From an uncultured Collinsella sp. (GTDB lineage Bacteria; Actinomycetota; Coriobacteriia; Coriobacteriales; Coriobacteriaceae): 5,783 nt of DNA. The notes under the pieces were generated by a model. That model was not told where the DNA came from. It saw nothing but the letters and a program-made list of their open reading frames with translations, and did no database searches. Shown piece by piece: positions 1 through 5,783 of this stretch. Position 1 is the stretch's first letter; every line of letters starts with the position of its first letter. The DNA is taken from NCBI GenBank assembly GCA_902478765.1, contig CABSMN010000084.1:1-5783 (forward strand), given 5' to 3'. Both the position numbers and the translations under genes were made by a program.

Positions 1-60
1 GCTGCGGGAACGGCCTATCCGCTCAATGTGTTCGGCTGAGATCGGAAATCAACCATCATC

Positions 61-100
61 TAAAAAGGCTGCAGCCGGAATCGTTTCCGGCTGCAGCCTT
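61..100 (-). terminator. Rho-independent terminator of tyrS
   Basis: A perfect 16-bp GC-rich stem pairs 65-80 with 85-100 around a 4-base loop (81-84). Read on the minus strand, the hairpin runs into five T residues (complement of 62-66) and then an A. It lies 27 bases past the tyrS stop codon. The plus-strand side is followed by ATTGCACTTG, a poor U-tract, so it acts mainly for leftward transcription. Each arm contains the self-complementary decamer GGCTGCAGCC (67-76 and 89-98). Confidence 0.92.
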
Positions 101-127
101 ATTGCACTTGTGAGGTCAACTTGTTCG

Positions 128-1339
128 TTAGACCAACTTGAAGCCCTTGCGCTTGCCCACAGAGAGGATGTCGCCCACCTTGAGAGCGCTGGGGTCGATG
201 TTGTAGCTCTTGGGAGCCACGGCCTTGCCGTTGATCTTAACACCGCCACCGTCGATATCGCGACGGGCCTGGCCGGCGCTAGCCGAAAGACCCAGGTCCT
301 TGAGCAGGCCGGCGAGGTAGATCTGGCCCTCGTCGTTGACGGTCAGCTCGATGTGCTTCTCGGGGAAGTCGGCAAGCTGGCCCTCCTTGAACACGCGGTC
401 GAACTCGGCCTGGGCCTCGTCGCCGGCACCGGCGCCGTGGTAGGTATCGCACAGGTCGCGGCCCAGGGCGCGCTTGAGCTCATAGGGATCGGCGGAGCCA
501 TCGGCCAAAGCGGCGTCGATCTTGTCGACCTCGGCCGGAGTGAGCGAGCTAGCCAGGCGGTAGTACTTACCGATCATCTCATCGGGGATGGACATGGTCT
601 TGCCGAACATGTCCTTGGGCGCGTCGGTCAGGCCGATGTAGTTGCCGTAGGACTTGGACATCTTGCGCACGCCATCGGTGCCCTCGAGCAGCGGCATAGT
701 GAGCGCGATCTGGGGCTCCATACCCATCTTCTCCATGAGCTCACGGCCGGCGAGCAGGTTGAAGAGCTGGTCGGTTCCGCCCATCTCCACGTCTGCCTTG
801 ATCTGCACGGAGTCGAAGGCCTGCATCACGGGGTACAGGAACTCGTGCAGGGCAATCGGCGTCTGGGACTGGTAGCGCTTGGTAAAGTCATCGCGCTCAA
901 GAATACGGGCAACGGTGAACTTGGAGCACACCTGCAGCAGACCGGCCAGATCCATCGACAAGATCCAGTCACCGTTGTGCACGATGGTGGTCTTCTCGGG
1001 ATCCAGGATCTTCATGGCCTGGCTCACGTAGGTCTCGGCGTTGGCCTCGATCTGCTCCTGCGAAAGCTGCGGGCGGGTGGAATTCTTGCCCGAGGGGTCG
1101 CCAATCAGCGCGGTACCGTTACCGATGATGAGGGTGACGTTGTGGCCCAGGTCCTGGAACTGACGCATCTTGCGCAGCGGCACGGCGTGGCCCAAGTGCA
1201 GGTCGGGGCTAGTGGGGTCGACGCCGAGCTTGATGTTGAGGGGCTCGCCCTTCTCAAGCTTCTTGCGAAGGTCGGCCTCGGGGACGATCTGCGCGGCGCC
1301 CGAGGTGATGATACGCATTTGCTCGTCAACAGACAGCAT
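128..1339 (-). CDS. tyrS: Tyrosyl-tRNA synthetase (KMSKS / TyrZ-like subclass)
   Basis: This is a class I aminoacyl-tRNA synthetase that attaches tyrosine to tRNA-Tyr in the cytoplasm, using ATP. The 403 residues match the usual length of the family. The HIGH-type motif is HLGH at 48-51 and the second ATP signature is a canonical KMSKS at 226-230. The tyrosine and tRNA pocket is marked by YPVMQAFD (169-176) and GGTDQ (187-191). A C-terminal S4 RNA-binding domain covers roughly 340-403. KMSKS rather than a KFGKT-type loop, together with IGDPSGK at 79-85, places it in the TyrZ-like subclass. The ATG start sits 7 bases after AGGAGG. It is the last gene before a strong terminator and follows the U32 gene by 96 bases on the same strand. 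I see no T-box in the short leader. Nothing looks broken. Confidence 0.97.
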   Translation of the reverse strand: MLSVDEQMRIITSGAAQIVPEADLRKKLEKGEPLNIKLGVDPTSPDLHLGHAVPLRKMRQFQDLGHNVTLIIGNGTALIGDPSGKNSTRPQLSQEQIEANAETYVSQAMKILDPEKTTIVHNGDWILSMDLAGLLQVCSKFTVARILERDDFTKRYQSQTPIALHEFLYPVMQAFDSVQIKADVEMGGTDQLFNLLAGRELMEKMGMEPQIALTMPLLEGTDGVRKMSKSYGNYIGLTDAPKDMFGKTMSIPDEMIGKYYRLASSLTPAEVDKIDAALADGSADPYELKRALGRDLCDTYHGAGAGDEAQAEFDRVFKEGQLADFPEKHIELTVNDEGQIYLAGLLKDLGLSASAGQARRDIDGGGVKINGKAVAPKSYNIDPSALKVGDILSVGKRKGFKLV

Positions 1340-1346
1340 TGGGTAT

Positions 1347-1352
1347 CCTCCT
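1347..1352 (-). promoter_or_regulatory. Ribosome binding site of tyrS
   Basis: The minus strand reads AAAAGGAGGATACCCA before ATG. The AGGAGG core is a full match to the anti-Shine-Dalgarno sequence, with a 7-base spacer to the ATG at 1339. This fixes the tyrS start. Confidence 0.9.
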
Positions 1353-1360
1353 TTTGCTAT

Positions 1361-1387
1361 AGCACCCTCGCCGAAAACGGCGGTGCT
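1361..1387 (-). promoter_or_regulatory. Bulged hairpin in the tyrS leader
   Basis: Outer arms 1361-1366 and 1382-1387 (AGCACC/GGTGCT) pair perfectly. Inner arms 1370-1373 and 1378-1381 (GCCG/CGGC) close a 4-base loop, leaving a 3-base bulge at 1367-1369. In the leftward transcript the hairpin ends 8 bases before AGGAGG, and no U-tract follows, so it is not an ordinary terminator of the U32 gene. It could be a leader structure affecting tyrS translation, a processing site, or chance in GC-rich DNA. No convincing -35/-10 pair is visible in 1340-1435. Confidence 0.35.
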
Positions 1388-1435
1388 GGAAGTCCATAAA
1401 CTCTCTTATGATAACAAACTGACGCGACGCGGCAC

Positions 1436-3412
1436 CTACGACAGGAAAATCCTCGTCCTGCCGCACGCGTCAATGGCAACTGGCAGACGTGTACCGTCAC
1501 GTTCGACCAGATAGCGCGCCTGCCGACGACGCAAGCAGTCGCGGCAACGGACCTGCCCCGTCGCATCGGTGGCGCAGACGCCCTCGGTGGTCAGCAGGCA
1601 GTGCTCGCACACCATGAGCTCGGGACGGTCGGCGTCGACCGGACCCAAGACGCCGGGTTCAGCAGCCAGCTCGGCAATACGCTCCCTATCATTGCCGAGT
1701 AACTCGGCAGGCAAGTATATCCACCCCGCACCAAGCCCGCGCAGCCAAGCAAGTGTGGCCCGATTGGCGCAGAACACCGGCGCCGCCACGTCAAACGCCG
1801 TGCCCAACTCGCGGGCCATCGCCACCTGCCCCAGATTGCGGCAGACGACGCGCCCGGCACGCTGCATAAGTGCCCGAGTCCGCTCGGCGCCGCCTGCGCG
1901 GCACACTTCGTCGAGCACCACCGTTGCATCGGACAGATCCCGCTCATCACGCGGATCCACATCCATCAGCTCCCAAGCAAAGACCATACGAGCAAATGTC
2001 ACATGCTTTGCCGGCTCCGCCGGCCCCGCCAACTCCGTCGGCACATCGACATCTGCCAGAACGCCCTCAAACGGCAGCACCTCAACGGACCGCTCAACAG
2101 GCGCGACCGCATCTGCCTCGGCCCGCATGCGCTCCAACACCGTTGCCGTCTGCCCCAGCACGCCGGCGCTGCGAATCAAATAGACCTCGCAGCCCGCGTC
2201 CACCTTGCGTTTGCAATGCACGACGATGCGCTCTCCCGCAGCGGCATCCACGGGGCAAGGCACCTGTGGCCAGCGCTTGGGCACATCGGGACGCGCGTCG
2301 GCACCCGGGTAAAATCGGATCTCGAGCGTATCACCCGCCGCCACGGCGGCATCAAGCTCAACCGTCACCTCTTCGTGACCCACCGCCATCAAGTGACCCA
2401 CGCGCACGCCCTGGTTGATCGCGCGCTCAAAGCTCATGAGCTCGGCGCCCGAACGGCCCCGCAGATACGCATCGGTAAAGCCGCGGTTGAACGACCTTCC
2501 CAGCTCGCGCTCAAGCGCCGGCACCGCATCGGCATCCCATGTGCCGTCGCGCAGCATATTGAGCGCCCGACGCCACACCCTTACCACGTTAAAGACGTAG
2601 TCGGGATTCTTCATGCGGCCCTCGATCTTGAGCGATGCCACGCCGGCGGCAACAAGCTCGGGCAGATGCGCGATACCCAGATAGTCACGCGGACACAGCA
2701 GGCGATCCCCTTCGACAGCGACAACACTCTGCCCCGCCTCGTCCACCAAGTCATAGGACAGACGGCACGGCTGCGTGCAGTCGCCGCGCATCGCCGACCG
2801 TCCGCGCCTCAGGGCCGAAAACTCACACGCGCCCGAGTATCCAATGCAAATAGCGCCGTGACAGAACACCTCGATGGGAACGCCAGTAGCGCAAAGCGTC
2901 CCAATCTCCGCCACGCTCAGCTCGCGCGCCGTCGTCACGCGCTCAACGCCCAACTCCTTGGCAGCCAACAGCACGGCACCCTCGCTATGAGCGCCCGCTT
3001 GGGTAGACAGGTGAATCTCGACCCCCGGAATCGCCGCACGAAGCGCGCAAGCCAGCCCGGCATCTGCCACAATCAGCGCATCGGCACCCAACGCGTGCGC
3101 ATGCGCCCCCAACGCCACGGCGTCGGCAAGCTCATCATCGAACACGAACACGTTGAGCGTCACGTACACACGCACGCCATGGGCATGGGCCACGGCACAA
3201 CCGCGCGCGAACTCATCATCGCTAAAGCCATGCGCGCTCACTCGAGCGTTGAATCCGTCCAGCCCCGCATAGACGGCATCGGCACCCGCCGCAATCGCCG
3301 CGAGCATCTGGTCGAGCCCGCCAGCAGGCGCCAGCAGTTCGGGCAGCGCCACTCCAGCCGCCGCCAACTCGCTTTCGCATTGTCCGCTCGGTTCCATCGG
3401 CCGAATCGCCAT
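1436..3412 (-). CDS. U32-family protein, RlhA/TrhP-like (probable RNA hydroxylation)
   Basis: The product has 658 residues, close to E. coli RlhA (YdcP). U32 proteins were named peptidases, but characterised members RlhA and TrhP take part in hydroxylation of 23S rRNA or of tRNA wobble uridine; which RNA this one acts on cannot be read from sequence. The N-terminal barrel opens with PELLAPAGG (24-32) and DAVYAGL (45-51). The U32 signature spans 181-199 (E-x-F-x2-G-A-I-C-x4-G-x-C-x-F-S, with Phe at a usually aliphatic site). Cys189, Cys196, Cys212 and Cys216 are likely iron-sulfur ligands. SLKIEGRMK is at 260-268 and FNRGFT at 308-313. A beta-rich middle section begins near GDTLEIRF (about 357), followed by a second half with a NLGQ motif and a Cys-rich C-terminus (602-626). 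It is divergent from the PBP gene and may be co-transcribed with tyrS. No signal peptide is seen. Confidence 0.9.
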   Translation of the reverse strand: MAIRPMEPSGQCESELAAAGVALPELLAPAGGLDQMLAAIAAGADAVYAGLDGFNARVSAHGFSDDEFARGCAVAHAHGVRVYVTLNVFVFDDELADAVALGAHAHALGADALIVADAGLACALRAAIPGVEIHLSTQAGAHSEGAVLLAAKELGVERVTTARELSVAEIGTLCATGVPIEVFCHGAICIGYSGACEFSALRRGRSAMRGDCTQPCRLSYDLVDEAGQSVVAVEGDRLLCPRDYLGIAHLPELVAAGVASLKIEGRMKNPDYVFNVVRVWRRALNMLRDGTWDADAVPALERELGRSFNRGFTDAYLRGRSGAELMSFERAINQGVRVGHLMAVGHEEVTVELDAAVAAGDTLEIRFYPGADARPDVPKRWPQVPCPVDAAAGERIVVHCKRKVDAGCEVYLIRSAGVLGQTATVLERMRAEADAVAPVERSVEVLPFEGVLADVDVPTELAGPAEPAKHVTFARMVFAWELMDVDPRDERDLSDATVVLDEVCRAGGAERTRALMQRAGRVVCRNLGQVAMARELGTAFDVAAPVFCANRATLAWLRGLGAGWIYLPAELLGNDRERIAELAAEPGVLGPVDADRPELMVCEHCLLTTEGVCATDATGQVRCRDCLRRRQARYLVERDGTRLPVAIDACGRTRIFLS

Positions 3413-3419
3413 CGGTAAA

Positions 3420-3425
3420 CTCCTT
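3420..3425 (-). promoter_or_regulatory. Ribosome binding site deciding the U32 gene start
   Basis: The minus strand reads AAGGAG, then TTTACCG, then ATG at 3412: an ideal 7-base spacer. The frame is also open upstream to a TTG at 3430, but that codon lies just before this site and has no good ribosome binding site of its own. ATG at 3412 is therefore preferred over TTG at 3430 and over the later ATG at 3397. Confidence 0.85.
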
Positions 3426-3468
3426 GCCAAGGTGTGCTTTCACTCTGAAAATTGCTGCCAACCAGCAT

Positions 3469-3484
3469 ACACGAGGCCTCGCGT
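3469..3484. repeat. Imperfect palindrome, candidate operator
   Basis: CGAGGCCTCG at 3472-3481 is a perfect 10-bp palindrome. Symmetry continues outward as AC/GT (3469-3470 with 3483-3484) after one mismatched pair (3471/3482). It lies 57 bases from the U32 start and 90 bases from the PBP start, where a shared regulator could bind. No second copy is seen in the window, so a regulatory role is inference. Confidence 0.3.
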
Positions 3485-3561
3485 GCCCCGATTGGTTTAT
3501 CGTGTAATAACTTATGTCCATCCTGCCCGGCAGCATACCTGCCGCCTGGCACGACATACCC

Positions 3562-3566
3562 GGAGG
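3562..3566 (+). promoter_or_regulatory. Ribosome binding site of the PBP gene
   Basis: GGAGG is followed by a 7-base spacer and then ATG at 3574. It has the same spacing as the other two genes, which supports this start. Confidence 0.88.
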
Positions 3567-3573
3567 TCAATCT

Positions 3574-5765
3574 ATGGGTCCTCGCCAACGACAGGAACGC
3601 AGTCGCTCCAAGACGCATGTCCTTCCCATGATCTTGCTCTCGTTTTTGGGCTTTCTGCTTATCGCGGGCGTAGCGTTTGGCATCGGCATGATCGGCAACG
3701 TCAACCGCTGGCTGTCCGACCTGCCCGACTACACCGACGCCAACGCTTACCTGGTAAGTGAGCCCACCGAAATCGTCGACTGCAACGGCAACAAGATCGC
3801 GAGTTTCTACACTCAAAACCGTAAGTCCATCACCAAAGACCAAGTGTCCCCGTATGTGCTGCAGGGCACTGTCGATGTCGAGGACGAGCGCTTCTACGAG
3901 CATGGCGGCATCGACCTTTGGGGCATTGCGCGCGCATCGGTGGCAACCCTCACCGGCGGCCACGAGGGCGCATCGACGATCACCCAGCAGCTGGTTCGCA
4001 ACACCATCTTGCAGGAGGAACAATTCGACTCGACCATCGAGCGTAAGGTGCGCGAGGCCTATATCGCCATCAAGATGGAGGATATGTACTCCAAGGACGA
4101 GATCCTCATGATGTACCTCAACACCATCTACTACGGCCATGGAGCATATGGCATCGAGGCCGCCGCCGAGACCTATCTGTCCAAGACCGCCGCCGACCTC
4201 AGCCTGAGCGAGGCCGCGCTGCTCATCGGCCTTCCCAACTCGCCCTCGCAGTACGACCCCACGGTTAATCCCGACCTGGCGCTATCCCGCCGCAACAAGG
4301 TTCTGGACAACATGCTGCGTCTGGGCCACATCACGCAGGAAGAGCACGATGCCGCACAGGCTGAGCCCATCACGCTTAACGTGACCGAGATTTCGGGCAG
4401 TGGCGTCGATGTGTACTCTCAACCCTACTTTGTCTCCTACGTAAAGCAGCTGCTTGAGCAGGAGTTCTCGACCGACGTGCTCTTTAAGGGCGGTCTGACC
4501 GTCAAGACCACCATCGACCCCACCATGCAGCAGGTTGCCGAGGAGGCCGTGCGCTCGCAGCTCGACACGCTTTCTCTCGACGGCCTGGACATGGGCATGG
4601 TCGTCGTTGACCCCAAGACTGGCTACATCAAGTGCATGGTGGGCGGCTACGACTATAACGCCGACGAGAATCACGTGAACCACGCTACGGCAAAGCGCCC
4701 CGTGGGCTCCACGTTTAAGGCCTTTACGCTGGCAACCGCCATCCAAAACGGTATGAACCCCAACGTCACCCTCAACTGCAACTCGCCGCTCACGGCAAAG
4801 GGCACCACGACCAAGGTGCAAAACTATGCCAACCAGAGCTATGGCAACATCACGCTTAAGCAGGCAACGGCATACTCATCCAACACCGGCTACATTCAGG
4901 TGGCAGAAGCCATCGGCAACAACAAGATCATGTCGCTCGTCAAAAAGCTCGGCATCGATCCCGCCAAGGACAATATCGAGGACGTTCCCGTCATGACGCT
5001 CGGCACCGGGTCCATCTCGCCGCTCGAAATGGCATCGGCCTACGCCACTTTTGCCAATGGCGGCCATTATCGCCAGCCGATCGCCATCACCGAGATCGAC
5101 TCGCGCACCGGCTCGGTTCTGTACCAGCACACCGACAATCCCACGCAGGTGCTCACCGAAGGCGAGGCTGCCGCGGTTACCGACGTTCTATCCGGCGTCA
5201 TGCAGGGCAGCGGCACGGGTGCCGCCGGCGCGCTGAGCGTCAACCAGCCCTATGCCGGCAAGACGGGCACCACTGACAACACCACCAACCTGTGGTTCTG
5301 CGGCTACACGCCGCAACTGGCATGCGCCCTGTGGACCGGTTATTCCGCAGGCGAGATTCCCATCCAAAAGTACGGTACGGACCTGCTGGGCGACAGCACC
5401 AACCTGCCCGTCTTTAAGAAGTTCATGAACACGGTTTTGGCCGGAACCGAGCGCGAGGAGTTCCCGACCGGAACGGCCCCCACGTACAAGAACAATAACG
5501 TCTGGAAGTTCTACGGCACAAACAACAAAAAAGAAGACGAAGAGGAAAAAGACGAGGAAAAGGAAGAGGAAGAGGAAAAGGAAGAGACCACCACGACCAC
5601 CACGACGACAACCACGACCACTGAAACCCCGGGCGGCAACACCACCGGCGATAGCGGTACGACAGGTGGCGACGGTGGCACAGGTGGCGACGGCGGCACG
5701 GGCGGCGACGGTGGCACGCCGACGCCTACCCCCGATCCTACGCCCACGCCTGACCCCTCTACGGG
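3574..5765 (+). CDS. Class A penicillin-binding protein (PBP1A-type), 3' end missing
   Basis: This bifunctional peptidoglycan synthase polymerises lipid II and cross-links stem peptides outside the membrane. After a basic N-terminus, one membrane segment spans about 17-40. The GT51 domain shows EDERFYEHGG with catalytic Glu103, GASTITQQLVRN (132-143), RKVRE with second Glu161, KDEILMMYLNTIYYG (174-188) and EAALLIGLPN (213-222). The transpeptidase has all three motifs: STFK with nucleophile Ser379 and Lys382, SSN at 435-437, and KTG at 563-565. The enzyme therefore looks active and beta-lactam-binding. From about 650 the chain becomes a low-complexity tail. About 730 residues are genuine; the frame stays open into adapter sequence at 5766, so the stop codon is missing. 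Five cysteines lie outside the membrane (70, 354, 402, 576, 584). The gene is divergent from the U32 gene. The symbol is left blank because class A PBPs are often paralogous. Confidence 0.95.
5521..5765 (+). repeat. Low-complexity coding tail of the PBP
   Basis: Within the PBP frame the codons give, in order: an acidic Lys/Glu/Asp stretch (about residues 652-671), twelve consecutive Thr (672-683, bases 5587-5622), a Gly/Thr/Asp-rich linker, three GGDGGT units (5665-5718, 18 bases each) and two PTPTPD units (5719-5754). Synonymous codons vary between units and along the Thr run, so this is not a simple recent triplet expansion. It is probably a disordered extracytoplasmic extension. Its true end is unknown. 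Confidence 0.85.
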
Positions 5766-5783
5766 CTGTCTCTTATACACATC
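5766..5783 (+). other. Tn5/Nextera mosaic-end adapter remnant (not genomic)
   Basis: CTGTCTCTTATACACATC matches the first 18 of the 19 bases of the Nextera transposase mosaic-end sequence and ends exactly at the window edge. Read through in the PBP frame it adds the familiar artefact peptide CLLYT; on the reverse strand it begins a spurious frame with MYKRQ. It should be trimmed, and nothing should be inferred from these codons. Confidence 0.95.

Larger units (their letters stand above)
3413..3573. promoter_or_regulatory. Divergent intergenic region between the U32 gene and the PBP gene
   Basis: These 161 bases must hold the promoters for both outward-facing genes unless transcription enters from elsewhere. 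On the plus strand TGTAAT at 3503-3508 resembles a -10 box, but no -35 element sits at the right distance. On the minus strand I find no convincing box pair. Small inverted repeats are present: TGCTG/CAGCA (3453-3457 and 3463-3467) and CGGCAG/CTGCCG (3528-3533 and 3539-3544). The latter would lie in the PBP leader. Neither is followed by a T-run. Confidence 0.5.

Noticed and set aside
1..39. Possible 3' end of a rightward gene (AAGTAYPLNVFG then TGA)
   Set aside because: Thirteen codons are too few to support a gene. No ribosome binding site or family match can be judged, and the terminator beyond has a poor U-tract in that direction.
39..47. AGATCGGAA, like the start of the Illumina TruSeq adapter
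   Set aside because: Only 9 bases match and the sequence then diverges (ATCAACC instead of GAGC). It is internal and consistent with chance, unlike the 18-base Nextera match at the other end.
26..1399. A 457-codon open frame on the plus strand opposite tyrS
   Set aside because: It is antisense to an intact tyrosyl-tRNA synthetase with every family motif. Its Leu/Val/Gly/His-rich composition is typical of the complement of GC-rich coding DNA, and it has no ribosome binding site or recognisable domain.
1340..1435. T-box riboswitch before tyrS
   Set aside because: The gap is too short for a T-box, and I see neither the conserved T-box sequence nor an antiterminator/terminator pair.
2003..3418. 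A 471-codon open frame on the plus strand opposite the U32 gene
   Set aside because: It is Arg/His/Ala-rich antisense of a well-supported gene, with no motif and no ribosome binding site; a codon-bias shadow.
3528..3544. Hairpin CGGCAG/CTGCCG as a terminator or attenuator before the PBP gene
   Set aside because: The stem is only 6 bp and no T-run follows on either strand.
3238..4140. A 300-codon minus-strand open frame running through the PBP start and divergent promoter region
   Set aside because: It overlaps the GT51 domain of the PBP, the intergenic region and the U32 start in a different frame, and resembles no known family.
5511..5780. An 89-codon minus-strand frame with Val, Ser and Pro runs
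   Set aside because: It begins inside the adapter (MYKRQ) and is the complement of the low-complexity PBP tail.

Overview
The window holds three genes from a GC-rich bacterium. Protein style, strong AGGAGG-type ribosome binding sites and gene content suggest an actinobacterial gut anaerobe of class Coriobacteriia, perhaps Collinsella. That assignment comes from remembered family resemblance, not a search. The window is the end of an assembled contig: its last 18 bases match the Tn5/Nextera mosaic-end adapter.

Layout: 1-60 has no supportable gene. At 61-100 a strong intrinsic terminator closes the leftward unit. 128-1339 (-) encodes a complete tyrosyl-tRNA synthetase of the KMSKS (TyrZ-like) subclass. 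1340-1435 is its leader, with a strong ribosome binding site and a bulged hairpin. 1436-3412 (-) encodes a complete 658-residue U32-family protein, similar in build to the RlhA/TrhP rRNA and tRNA hydroxylation proteins. 3413-3573 is a divergent intergenic region with an imperfect palindrome. From 3574 (+) runs a bifunctional class A penicillin-binding protein (GT51 glycosyltransferase plus transpeptidase). All its catalytic motifs are intact, and its low-complexity C-terminal tail is cut by the contig end.

Functionally, the leftward pair concerns translation: tRNA charging, and probably RNA modification. The 96-base gap between them has no convincing terminator, so read-through from the U32 gene into tyrS is possible. 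The rightward gene builds the cell wall. I see no mobile element, CRISPR array, tRNA or rRNA, and no new multigene system. The points most worth a second look are the adapter remnant, the unusual PBP tail (acidic Lys/Glu, 12 Thr, three GGDGGT and two PTPTPD repeats), a possible extracytoplasmic disulfide in the transpeptidase domain, and the palindrome between the divergent genes.
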